A stretch of 64,000 bases of DNA from the NCBI RefSeq assembly GCF_029168945.1, contig NC_083605.1:40065280-40129279 (forward strand), in the 5' to 3' direction. This document shows positions 21,436 through 32,338 of the stretch, in pieces (the stretch's first letter is position 1; each line of letters starts with the position of its first letter). A program made the translations under genes and the position numbers. The notes under the pieces were generated by a model. That model worked only from the letters and a program-made list of their open reading frames with translations. It was not told the origin of the DNA and made no database searches. The stretch comes from Cannabis sativa (taxonomy: Eukaryota > Streptophyta > Magnoliopsida > Rosales > Cannabaceae).

Positions 21436-22968
21436 TGTTAGCCCAAGATATGTTTCCAAGAGGGGGGGTGAATTGGAAATTTATACTAATTTCGGTAAAT
21501 CAAAACTTTTAACACAAAATTAAGCAATTAGCCACTTAATCAAATAAAAGCAAGTAATATGGCAAGCAATATATTATGACAAATAATCAAACTTGTAAAG
21601 TAAAGAGTTTAAGGATTAGAAAATGCAAACTCTCAATTTTTACAAGGTTCGGTAGAACTATGCCACCTACGTCCTTGGTCTTCAAAGCTATGGACCTAGC
21701 TTTGAGTTCCAATATCGAGCCAAGTTAACGGGCTTGACTAACCCTTACAACCGGGGAATTTTTCACCAAGGTTTTTCCCAAACCTCTCACAATAGTTTTC
21801 TTCCAAGGACTATCAACCTCGCCGGATTGTTGAAGTGCCAATCTCACTTTTCTCGGGTTGTTTACAAAATCGGTGTAAACCTCACCTACAACCGAGTTGT
21901 TTTTCTACCGGTGCCAACCTCACCTCTCAATACAATGAATATGTAATTTTGAAATACAAAGCAAACTCTCTCTAATAAGATGGAAAACAAAATAAAATCC
22001 TAGAGACAATTGCAAGCACACTAGAGAAGATAAGAACAAGTTTGGCTCAAGTGTGTGTGGTTGGTGTGTTTATGAAAAGATGATAACTCTTTAGTTTCGA
22101 ACACTTAGAATGATGTTATATGATGAATAGAAGCTCAACCAACCTGTTTTTTGAAAGAAAAATCGAGTTTATATAGTGTTTGATAAAAAACTAGCCGTTT
22201 ATAGCCGTTAGCACGTTTCCCGAGGTGAGGTCAGCCATGAACCGGAAGTCCGGATGGGAACCGGAATTCCGGATTGATTACAACCGGAATTCCGGATTGA
22301 TTACAACCGGAATTCCGGTTGCCAACCGGAATTCTGGATGACTGACCAGAGGCAAAAGTGCCATTTTTCGGGACTTAAACGCGCATAACTTCTTACTCGA
22401 TTATCCGATTTCAGAAATTCCAACTTTATTCTCTTAGTTAAACAAAATGTGATTTAGAAATTCAATCAAAATTTTTTATGAACTATCGTGTGAGAAAACT
22501 TGTTGCACAAGTTAGTGAATGGGCCAAAATTCAAATTTATAAAAACTTAGTGTGCTATGCAAATCACTTTAACAAGACTAAAGTAAATTTATACCATTTG
22601 ATTTTGAGTAGTCTTGATGTAGATGAGCCTCCTAGCTTGATTTGCATGTATTTGATCCCATGTTGACTTTTCCCGAGAGTTGACCTTGACTTTGACTTTG
22701 ACTTTGACTTTCGGGTTGACTTTTTGACTTTGGGCTTTTGAAGACCTCTTTTGAATAGGGTCTTGAGTTGTTGATCCTTTGATGAAACTTTTTCTCTTGA
22801 TGTGCTTGATGAATCCAATTAGTGTTGCTTTCAAAAGTTTGGTAAAAATACCAAAATATTTATTTTCTCTTTTAAATTTGCTACAAAATCAATAAATCAT
22901 TAGTAACAAATAATAATCAAATATTTGGTAATCATCAAAACAAGGAGATCTAAAAGTTTGAGTTAACA
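21436..22968 (-). repeat. S 5' LTR
   Basis: A 1533-bp LTR, longer than its partner by one extra ~23-bp unit carrying a palindrome. Palindromes are at 22261, 22284, 22307 and a mutated copy at 22325. TATA box on the minus strand at 22168-22176. TTGACT array at 22663-22730. Confidence 0.95.
22163..22340 (-). promoter_or_regulatory. S promoter: TATA box with upstream EcoRI-type palindromes
   Basis: CTATATAAA (22176-22168 on the minus strand) is preceded, in the direction of transcription, by a cluster of CCGGAATTCCGG palindromes (22261-22336) and the related CCGGAAGTCCGG. Palindromic repeats upstream of the TATA box are described for Sirevirus LTRs. A dimeric transcription factor binding them is an inference. 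Confidence 0.6.
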
Positions 22969-22973
22969 ATAAT

Positions 22974-23886
22974 CCTGGTATTTCTTCTCTGTCGTGGCAA
23001 TGATCTCATCCCGGAAGGTCTTCTTCGCGACCGGCGCCCTCACATTGGGACAGATGACCCGGGAGAGGTTAGAGTCCTCCACGGATTGATGCGGAAGGAT
23101 AAGTTTGGCCTTCCTACAGTTCTCCGTAGTGACCAAACCCCCGACGTCAAGATCGGCTCGGTCATAGGAAGCAAAGGCCTGGGCCCTCCGGAGGAAGGTT
23201 TGGGTAGGGGCGGTCCGCTGATATGGAGGGATCCTCACCCACTCAGTGAGGAGCTCCGGGTGGTCCATTGCCCTAAATCCGGAGGAAAAGAAAAAGCGAT
23301 GGCGATACTCCTTGACGTGAGTCTGCCTATTATACGGGACCACCCCTTCGTTAGCAGGGTGGATCCGGAACCCATAAAAACCGTCCTTAAGTTTGTCCCC
23401 CTTCTTGGGGACGGACACAAGTTCATAAAAGTACAAAATTTCCGCCGGGCGGGGAGATCCCCATCCTCGGGCGGCATAAAAAATAAACAAGCCTGAAAGC
23501 AGGCGGTAAGCTTGGGGAATGAGTTGATATGGCGCAAGGCCGACAAAAACAAGAAAATTAACAAAGTAATCCTGAAGAGGAAGCATGGCTCCAGCCATCA
23601 GATGCGTTTGGCTCCAGGCTCCGAAGCCGCCATAATTGTGGTTGGGCGTCTCCGCATCGCGAGGTGGCCGATGGTAGGTCCCTGAGGTGGAAGGTTTGAT
23701 CCCAGCAACTTCCACAATGTTCTCTAGTTGGTGGGGACAGGTCAAGGTGGAATGAAGTTGGGCCGCTTCCCAGCCGGTTGCCCGGGACTTATATCCCTCC
23801 TGGGCAACGGGTCCCAAGGAAACCTCCTCTAGAGTAGCCATGCGCTTCCCGCTTTTCTTTGAGGACTTCGAGCCAGAAGCAGACAT
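22974..23886 (-). pseudogene. T1 antisense gene, 5' part (start and conserved domain)
   Basis: Starts MSASGSKSSKKSGKR at 23886 and is open for 304 codons until the Sirevirus insertion. The core (about residues 90-190) contains GAMLPLQDYFVNFLVF, GLAPYQLIPQAYRLLSG, FIFYAARGWGSPRP and FYELVSVPKKG. This resembles the Pfam 'putative gypsy type transposon' family (Transposase_28), recalled and not searched. Despite that name no catalytic motif is evident to me. The equivalent domain in T2B (GALMPLHKDFQDVADFFGL) is clearly homologous. A 5'UTR intron (24352-23896) ends nine bases before the ATG. Transcription runs toward pol, opposite to the element's genomic RNA. Confidence 0.8.
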
Positions 23887-23895
23887 CTTTCTATT

Positions 23896-24352
23896 CTGTA
23901 AAAAAAAAAAAGAGAAATTCCAGCAGTTAGGCCCCATACCAAACCCTAAGTCAAGAAAAAGGGAATGGGGGTCCCCTAACCGCTGGAAAGAGGCCCCCTC
24001 CGGACACGTGTCACATGGGAAACCCTAGAAAGATTCCCTGAACAAGTGTCGGGTGCAGTAAAATCGCAGAAGGTGGCTTTACACGATAAAGGAAACAGAA
24101 AGAAATGATCCTATTCTATGCCCTAAGCAACCATCGAACGAAGAGCGTATGGTCTTCTACAATGATAATACACAATAACAACAGAGGCATGATAATGGCG
24201 ATCCTACGACTAAAGCAGTAAATTCAAAACAGACTACATGAATAACTTAAACACTTGCATGCCCAGGAATCTCGAATGCAAACCCAGAAAAGAACAAACA
24301 GAACGAGTAATAGCATGCCATTCAATAATACCAAAGGATGCAAAAAACTTAC
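23896..24352 (-). other. 5'UTR intron of T1 antisense gene
   Basis: Donor GTAAGTTTTTTG at 24352 and acceptor with a long pyrimidine run ending ACAG at 23896, nine bases before the ATG. The same arrangement occurs in T2A, T2B and T2C. No coding sequence was seen inside. Confidence 0.65.
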
Positions 24353-24547
24353 AATGAAGTGTTGAACTGGGGGTCCTGATGCGAGTCGAGTGAAGACGAG
24401 AAGGACTGGTAGCAGCGAGCAAGGAAGAACTGGGAAAATCGCAAAGTGTTCAAAGGCTTCGTGCTGGGTCTGAGAATTTTCTCTCTAGGAAATTCGAGCA
24501 AAGTTGGCAAGAAATGGGAAGTAACCGAAATGAAGGAAAGATGGTGG

Positions 24548-24555
24548 CTTTTATA
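24548..24555 (-). promoter_or_regulatory. TATA box of T1 antisense gene
   Basis: TATAAAAG on the minus strand within TTTGCCTATAAAAGCC, about 195 bp before the 5'UTR intron donor. The matching region of T2B has TTGCCTATAAATACTTGG and T2C has TTTGCTTATAAATACTAG. This indicates a promoter independent of the LTR. Confidence 0.6.
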
Positions 24556-24867
24556 GGCAAAAATGCATGAGGAACAGGCGTCACCACCTACCAATCGAAC
24601 AGTGGGGGAAACGCACGATTCAAATACCCAAAGATCAACGGGCCAGATTAATTTACAATAAAGACGGTGGAAACGTTTGAGTATCCGTCTGACACCATTA
24701 ATGCGCCGTATCAATCAATGGGCGTGAAACGAATCGACCTCTGCAGAAAGTGAATCGCTGCATTAAATGCCATCATTAAATACACCCCCACGCGCTCTAA
24801 GCTCGTGCCAGGATACCGAGGAGTCAACCGGAGGCACCTGAGCAAGCCTTGTTTCATCTTTCAAATA

Positions 24868-24887
24868 AACAAGGCTTGGGGGGTAAA
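24868..24887 (+). other. T1 polypurine tract
   Basis: The purine-rich run AAGGCTTGGGGGGTAAA directly abuts the 3' LTR start, as expected for plus-strand DNA priming. Confidence 0.8.
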
Positions 24888-25666
24888 TGTTGCCCCTGAT
24901 TTCGCCCAATATACGTGGACCAACCGGACAGGGACACGTGGATCAAGCAATTCATAATATTTGCTAAGTCTTTTATGCCACAAGGAAACATCCCGGACGT
25001 AGGCCCCGGAGAAGGCACCCGGAGTTTAAGGTGCTCCCGGAGGCTCACTAAACACTAAGGCATCTCCACGAGGTGTCAGGCCTTTCCTGAGCAATGAAGT
25101 CGCATTAAATGCCGCATGGGAGGAAGCGTGCTGGGACTGCAACACGCAATAAAGTCTGACGGCACAACCTCCAACCAGCAGCGCCACAGTAATGATCATT
25201 TAAGTCTAGCGACGGCTACACTGTGAAAAGTCACGTCAATCAAAAGGCAAAAATGACATTCCACATAAAAACCCTACAGTACCTAGGGATTTGACCATGC
25301 TTACTCATGGTATATTCATTGGGAATACCCAACTTTATGGATACTTACAGATAAACTTGTAAGAACAATTCTAGGGATTACCCCACCAAAAACACTATAA
25401 ATACCCCCTCAAAGCTCATTAAATGGGATCGAGAATCTTGGGCTGCATATGAGCAAGAAGAGTAAATACTCACCAAGAACATTCTCTGTGTTTATAAGGG
25501 TGTCATTCTCCCAAATATAAATTCTGTATTAAATACATCCATAAATAACAAAGACTCGTGGACTAAGGCTCATTAACGCCCCAACCACGTAAAAATCCTT
25601 CTCTCACTTTCTTACAGCTCAATAATATTATAATATTTTATTAGTTGCCGAAAACCTCGGTCAACA
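24888..25666 (+). repeat. T1 3' LTR
   Basis: Starts TGTTGCCCCTGATTTC, ends CTCGGTCAACA and is followed by the duplication ATAGC. About 12 differences from the 5' LTR, including one single-base deletion near 25295. TATA box at 25396-25403. Confidence 0.95.
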
Positions 25667-25671
25667 ATAGC

Positions 25672-27474
25672 CATTGATTTAACCAAATAACTTAAATTAA
25701 TGGGCATTTTACATAAATGTATACATTTTCTTAATTAATTACAAAAAATGTGCAAAAAAAATTAATTATTACAATGTACACATTTAAAAACATTTTTACA
25801 TAAAATCATACAAATTCTTAATTTAATTATATTGGATGTATTAATGTGAATGATTACCATAATTAGATTTTTATCCTTTTTATAACTATTTTTATGGCTA
25901 ATTTATATTATATTAATGAGTAAGCTTTCAAAATAACCAAATTTATATGTTAATAATTACAAACCATAAACAATATAAGGATATTACTAATAAATAATAA
26001 AATTTGTATTAGGCATACAGATCACATCTATAATCCATCTTAATAATTGCATGGTATATTTTTCAAAATCATTACATATATAATCATGATTATTCTAAAT
26101 ATTTAATTAATTTTATGAAATTATTTATTTTTTTAATAAACATGTGATTTATCAAATAATAAAGATATATATTGGTAAAAAAATATAGATTAATTATAAA
26201 TATAAAATATATTTATAACTAGTAAAAATATATGTTTTTTTTATTTAATTTTAAATAAACATAAATATAAATTATTAATACATTATTGTTTATTATTTTT
26301 ATTAAATATTTTTTAAAAATAAATATATATAGTTATAATAAATTATAGTAAAATGGATAATAAACATTTATACTACAAAAAAAAAATAGTATATTTATTA
26401 TATTAAACTGTTTATTATTTATTTAATTTTATTTTTTCAACATATGCATTTTTTTCTACTTAATTTTAAATAAACATAGGCATAAATTATTAATACATTA
26501 TTGTTTATTATTTTTATTAAATACTTTGTTAAAATAAACATATATTTATAATAAACTATAGTAAAATGGATAATAAACATTTATACTATACATAAAAAGT
26601 AGTATATTTATTATATTAAACTGTTTATTATTTATTTTATTTTATTTTTAAACATGTTTATTTATTTTTTATAAAACAACTTATATATATAATAAATCGT
26701 ATATTTTATAATAAATACACTATAAATAAACATAAATAATAAATCATAAATATTTATATTATAATAACAAAAAATATTTAGCATGTTTCTTGTGTAAAAG
26801 TATTTTTTTTTTCTAAATAAACATGTTATATTATTATTAAAAAAAATTTAAAACATTACTATAATAAACATAGTACATTATTATATTTTTTATAATTATA
26901 AATTATAATAATTTAAACAATAACAATGATATTATTATAAATAAAATATTTTATTAATATAATAAATTTATATAATTTTATTTAAGTTACTACAATTAGT
27001 CTTCTTCTTAAATTTCATTTTTTTCCTCATGTACTTCTTCCATACATATATTAGTAACTATTATAAGTATCAAATCAATAATCATAAATAATAAAATTTA
27101 AAGTCACATGTTATAATGACTACATAACTCCTTAATCTATAATTCACATTTAAAAATATTATGAATACATATATATTTATAGTAAGTTTAGTAAATATTA
27201 TATTGAATGATTTAAATATTAGTAAATATGTTATTAAAATGTATGAGTTTTTATAATTAAGTTTGTTTGCACATTTTTTGTAATATATTAATTTTTGTTG
27301 TACATTAATGAAAAAACCCATAAATTAATTCTTAAAAACTACACCATAATTAATAATTTGTACTTATAATTAATTATAAATATTAATAATTAGATCCAAC
27401 TAACAATACTCCAAACCTATAATTTTTCTTATTTATTTACCTCATAACTTTTTATAATTTTAATTAATTCTTTT
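25672..27474. other. AT-rich spacer with a ~216-bp tandem duplication
   Basis: Very AT-rich sequence without a plausible gene. About 26236-26440 and 26450-26650 are diverged copies of one block. Shared landmarks are TTTAATTTTAAATAAACATA (26243 and 26459) and ATAGTAAAATGGATAATAAAC. No transposon ends were identified. Confidence 0.6.
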
Positions 27475-28103
27475 TGTTGACCTCGCTTTTAGCCAACGAC
27501 AGTGAGTTTAATTTGTAAGTGATAAGTAGTATAACGAATATATAATATAATAAATCAAATAAAGACACGAGAATTTTATAGAGGTTCAGCCCCGAGCAGT
27601 TCGGTAATAGTCTAATCCTCTTAGCTTGTATTGACTTAAGAATAAGGAGAATAGTTCCTTTTCTTAGAGCTCTTACAATAGTATCTCTGAATATGAATTC
27701 TTAGATAGATTTTTCTACCCTTTGCCCAGTGAGTATGAATCACTATTTATGGGGCTTTAAGCTTGGGAGGGAAGAATTTTCCTTCTAATTACAATTGATA
27801 TAAGCGGAAAGATTGCGTATTTAATACAAAATACCCTGATTAAGGGATGCAGACAGCTTGCCATATCTTTGTGATCTGATCCCAAAGTTATAGGGATTTC
27901 TTCGATGACTCACGATGCGAAAGCTGAATTTGCTAAGTGGTGGCATGCTGCGCAGATTGCTCACTGCCCAGTTAGGAAGGCTTTGTCCGAGCGAATATAT
28001 GTTGTGCCCTGTTCAGCATATTTCTTGCGAGTAGATACATGGAGTTGATTCCAAGTGTCACCATTGTGTGATGCCACGTTAGAGTACAAAAATTGGGATA
28101 ACA
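27475..28103 (-). repeat. T2A 3' LTR
   Basis: 629 bp, minus orientation. On the plus strand it starts TGTTGACCTCGCTTTTAGCC and ends AATTGGGATAACA. It matches the T2B LTRs (39459-40171, 50492-51178) in family but is shorter and diverged. The 5 bp to its left are CTTTT; the partner copy cannot be tested. Confidence 0.88.
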
Positions 28104-28125
28104 TTTGCCCCCTAAGTCTGTACGG
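28104..28125 (-). other. T2A polypurine tract
   Basis: On the minus strand, CAGACTTAGGGGGCAAA directly precedes the LTR. The equivalent tract is next to the T2C LTR at 58475. Confidence 0.7.
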
Positions 28126-28406
28126 GACTTCTAAAGTTGCGTGTAGACTTCATCCACACTGTCCTTGTGTTTGGATGGGTGACACCTTTCAGGTGCGTCT
28201 GTTCGGGATTCGGTATGAGGCTAACCAGGCGTCTCTTCAATTTTTGGCTAATAAATGTTCTAACGCAATTAATGCTTCGAAACCCAGTTTTCTCTCACAA
28301 AGTTTGACGATTAAACTTGATTACATTTGATTCCCAATATTTTCTTTTGGGTGGAACCGAGGCGTCTAAGGCATTTGAAACGATTACCCTTTTTCATTCT
28401 AGTGCC

Positions 28407-28414
28407 TATTAATA
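28407..28414 (+). promoter_or_regulatory. Degenerate TATA box of T2A antisense gene
   Basis: TATTAATA within GTGCCTATTAATAGGAC, at the place where T2B and T2C have TATAAATA. Confidence 0.4.
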
Positions 28415-28933
28415 GGACTAAGCATTATTCACAAATCCATTTTTACCAACTTCTCCATTGAACAAACTCAGAGCAAAAAGAAGTTTCTGGCTTCAAGTTT
28501 GCCGTGAGATTTTCACAAGAACAATCCGAGCAGCTTTGTTTGGATTGAACTCAAACGTCGATCAGTGAGTAATTTTTCGATTCCTTCTTCTTTTACTTTG
28601 CACATTTAGTTTCTGAATACGTTCTCGACTTCGCGGTAGAAGATAGGTGGAAAACCTAGGTTTAGAAACTTTGTGATTTTCCTTTGCAATAATCTGTGAG
28701 ACTTCACAATTCACGATGCTGGTCTTTGGTCGTACATTCTCTGTCTTTCACCTTGCTTATTCAAAGCTTCGTGAAATTTTGCCCTAAACCTCAAAAATTT
28801 CAAACTTCTGGGTTTTGACTTATTGTTGAATATTTCTATTCTATAATTTGTTGAGTACTCTTGGTCGGTATATTTGCCTGTTTATTGTTCGATATCTCGA
28901 CCAAACACTCATCTCGTGTGTTGTCTTTTGTAG

Positions 28934-31653
28934 ATGAACCCTGGTGAGTTTTGGGGAAGCAAACACCGAATTGACCAGGACTTGCTTCAACTTCTATACG
29001 AGGATCACTCTCGTCTTTGTTTTAGTCTGTCCTCTTCAAGTGACGGACTTTCCAACTCAATCCTTCCGTCCAGCCACAGGATGATGGATCGAACAAAGCA
29101 GAAAATGTGTAAGGTTAGCGCATCTGATCTCCACGTGGCCCAGCTCGCCACCTTTCCTAGCTCCAACAAGATCCGCCCGTCCAAGAGGAGGGAGAGCATG
29201 TGGGGGACGTCGAAGTCCAAGAGATTGAGGAACAGGGCGATGTTCGTCCGGGTAGCCCTTCCGAGGCAGAGGAAGAGGAGGAAGCTGCACCTCCAAATTT
29301 TGGGGAATACAACAAGGCTGGGGAGCCAGTAGATGCGGGCGGCGATGTCCTGGTTGAAGGAGTAGACTACGTCACTGAGGAGCTTACTGCTGCTGTTCCT
29401 CACAGGAGGCAAGGTGCCTTAGGTGCCAGATGGGTGAGCCCTCCATCCAAGATCACTAAGGCACGCCTAAGGGATTTGGATCAGTTCGGCTATCTGGGCG
29501 AGCTAGAATGTTATGTCCCTGCCTCAAATCACCGAGCCTCAAACCCAAAGAAGGGGATGTGTGCCTTGTCGGGTGCCCATACTAAACAAGGGGCAATGCT
29601 GCCTCTACACCCATACTTCAAGAAGGTGGCAGATTTCTTCCGCCTTTGTCCGACCCAGTTTACTCCCAAGGGCATTAAGTATTTGTTCGCCCTGTTTGTC
29701 CTCTACGCCATCCAGAAGTGGGGCATGCCTTCCCCACACGAGGTCAATTAGTTTTTTGACCTAAAGTCTACCCCCAAGCAAGGTAGGTCAGGGCACTTCT
29801 ACTTTTCCCAGCCTGACTTCAAGTGGTTGACAGACACCGTGGATAAGGCCGTGAGCAAAATTGGGAATTTTGTTGACAAGTATTACATGGTAGAAGGCAT
29901 GGGCACCACCTATACTTGGTTCCAGCAGATCACTATATATTACCGTCCACCCTTCACGCTAGCTCTTAGGGACAGAGCTGAAAGGATCGCTCAGCTGCCG
30001 GATGATGCCCAGAATATCACTTTGTTGACCTCGGAGGCAAACTTTGTGGAGTATGGGCTTTATCCATCAGATTTTGTTCCTCAACCTGTGAAGGAGAAGA
30101 AGAGGAAGTCCAGTGCTGGTCGGGTTGAGGGAGCTCATCAGGAGAATGAAGCCATTCAACTAAAGCGTGAGGCTAAATTGAAGGGAGGTGCGGGAGCCAA
30201 GCAGTATGCTCAGGAGCATTCTGAGTAGGAGGATGAGGCTGAGGAAGAGCAGGAGACACCGCTCAAAAGGAAAAAGAATATTTTGGTCAAGTACAGGCCC
30301 ATCGAACATACAATTCAGATCAGGGAGCCCATTCTACCTGCTCGGCCATCCACTCTTGTAGTAGGAAAGGAGAAAGCCGTCCTGGAGGAGCAAGAAGACT
30401 CGTCGGATGATGATGCCCCATCAGGTTTTGCTCATGCAGATGCTTCTGCCAAAGTGTAGGATACTCCATCTTGCTTTTAACCTTCTTGATTATTATGCTT
30501 TCATATTTCTCATGCTTTTTCCTAACCATGTTGCTTTTATTTCATGCAGACATGTCTCAGAAAATGCTCGAAGCTCTGAAGAAGAGAGTGGGAGGAAGCT
30601 CGGGCTTATCTCCTCCGGCTAAGAAGTCTAGGGGCGGTGAGACAACCCCGTCCAGGGAGAAAGCACCAGCTGAAATGGTCATCGACCTCTCCGAGGAACA
30701 AACTGTTGTGGACGCTGCTGTCCCAAAAATGACTAAGTCCAAAGACTCTCGAGGGTGTAGCTCGGACAAGCCAGAGCAGTTGAAGGGCGGATCCGAGCTG
30801 GTTAGAAGTTGATCTGAGCAGATCAACGCCCCTGCCCCACGTCCGGTGCTGCACCCAAAGACTAAAAGAGGCAAAGACATGCTCACCCACTACATGACTC
30901 GGTCGGTCCCTAAGGTGAATGAGCAGCTGGCTGGGGCAGACAATGACCTTTCTCTGGAGCTGGTGATGGGAGGAGTCCTGAAGGAGTTTATGAGGGTAAG
31001 TCTTTCCTGACGATTTCCTTTTGTCCTTCTTCACTTAGTTCAGATTTAAATATTATTTCTCTATGCAGATCGGTATGAAGATGGCTTATGCTTATTCCCG
31101 AGCTAAGTCGACTGCCTCTAAGAATGCTGCCATTTCCAACACCATGCGGGCGGAAGTGGACTTGGCCAGGAAGGATGCTGATGAAGCTAGGGTTCAGCTT
31201 GGGGCTGTCCGGATGGAACTGGGAGAGGTTAACAAGAAGCTTCTTGCTGCTGAGAAGAAGGTGGCTGAGCTGACTGAAGATCTACAGGCTTCTAACCAAC
31301 TTGAAACTGCCATTGCCTCCTACTCAAAAGAAGTGACCAGCCTTCAGGAAGAAAGGGAGGTTCTTCGAGCTGTCTTCCGCAGGTTGGAAGTAGAGAATGC
31401 TTTAAAGACAGCTGGTCTCGAGATCTTATATGACTTATGGAAGGCTAATCCCCAGGCAAACTTTGATTACTTGGGCAATTCCAAAGACATGTTTCTCGAG
31501 TATTGTGCTTCTCAAGTGGCATACGGGGAACCCGAGGCGACCACTTCTACCTCTGGCCAGAATGTTGATGTGCCCACCGCTCAGACAAATGATCCTCCAG
31601 CTCCAACTGACCCAGAAGACCAGTACAAAGAGCTTGGGACTCCATCCATTTGA
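28934..31653 (+). pseudogene. T2A antisense gene (Transposase_28-like domain plus coiled coil)
   Basis: Plus-strand gene, opposite to T2A pol. The 5'UTR intron (donor 28565 or 28569) ends at 28933 and the ATG follows at once (MNPGEFWGSKHRIDQDLL). The conserved domain (29200-30228) has RRQGALGARWVSPPSKI, GAMLPLHPYFKKVADFF and FALFVLYAIQKWGMPSP. The next exon begins 30550 (phase 1; DMSQKMLEALKKRV) and ends 30995. The last exon is 31069-31653 (phase 0; a coiled coil from MKMAYAYSRAKS, then NPQANFDYLG). Breaks: a frame change near 29190, TAG at 29749-29751 in place of a conserved Trp, TAG at 30226-30228, and TGA at about 30810. Function unknown. Confidence 0.78.
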
Positions 31654-32338
31654 ATATTTTCTTTTTCTATCTCTTTTTAATTTGTCCGGCCATAAGGCCT
31701 TTTTTAAGACAAAGTGACCGACCAAGCGGTCTTTAAACTTGGAATTATTTTTCATTTTTCAGACAACGGGCTGACCGGGCAACCTTTAATCCCGGTTTTA
31801 CGTGCTTTTGTTATCTTTAATGAATTTCATTCTCTGTTTATAATCATCATGCCACTGTGTTTGTTTTATTTTTACCAAATGCTTTGTACAGGTATAGGTG
31901 CCCCCCAAGTGACCGAGCAGACTTATGACTCTTGGTCACTTATACTTTCTTACAAGTGTGCTATTTTGTCTATTCGGGGCTTTGGGCTTGACCAAACGTT
32001 TTGTACACACTTGATGGTAAATTAACAACATGCTAGTAAATTCGACTCAATTTGAATTTTGAAATAAACATCTTTATTCATTTATTGATCGAAAATATGT
32101 CTGTTACCGTAGTAACTTACATCAAAGCTATTAATTTGATCTAATCTAATCTTTAGCTTAACATGAAATAAAACAAATTGCAGGTATTTAAAAGTTGTAC
32201 TTTCAATGGTGGTCATCTGACCTGAGTATTTTGAAGATTTTATCCGAACCTTTGGGCGTGGTCCGCCCAGAAGGCCATTCACTTAGGAGTAAATGTTCTT
32301 GTGTTTCGTACTTGATATGGTCATCCGACCTGGTACTT
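31654..32338. other. T2A region between antisense gene and pol
   Basis: No gene. It has a conserved inverted counterpart in T2B (46431-46950), including a G-rich tract at 31891-31913 (read on the minus strand) and decayed copies of the GTACTCAGGTCGG-type repeat at about 32200-32340. Confidence 0.6.

Larger units (their letters stand above)
12434..22968 (-). mobile_element. S: Sirevirus-type Ty1/copia retrotransposon nested in T1
   Basis: Element on the minus strand, bounded by TG...CA LTRs (21436-22968 is the 5' LTR, 12434-13942 the 3' LTR) and the duplication ATAAT (12429-12433, 22969-22973). The LTRs differ by roughly 14 substitutions plus a ~23-bp repeat-unit difference, so it is younger than T1. 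Gene order gag, protease, integrase, RT, RNase H, then an extra post-pol ORF, is that of Sireviruses. So are the two gag zinc knuckles, the palindromes upstream of the TATA box and several polypurine tracts. Four frame breaks, each a one-base difference in or next to a homopolymer run, interrupt an otherwise well-preserved copy. Confidence 0.95.
2896..25666 (+). mobile_element. T1: Tat-type Ty3/gypsy LTR retrotransposon, split by Sirevirus S
   Basis: Complete element with 780-bp (2896-3675) and 779-bp (24888-25666) LTRs that start TG and end CA. It is flanked by the 5-bp duplication ATAGC at 2891-2895 and 25667-25671. I counted about 12 LTR differences (about 1.5%). Order on the plus strand is LTR, primer-binding region, gag, protease, RT-RNase H-second RNase H-integrase, short repeats, an antisense gene, polypurine tract, LTR. 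The second RNase H domain after the RT-linked one and the antisense gene place it in the Tat branch. Without the nested 10.5-kb element it would be about 12.2 kb. It is not autonomous as read: there are frame breaks around gag/protease and one stop in integrase. Confidence 0.95.

Noticed and set aside
24234..24714. Minus-strand ORFs upstream of the T1 antisense ATG
   Set aside because: They fall in the 5'UTR and its intron, with no homologous protein in T2 copies.
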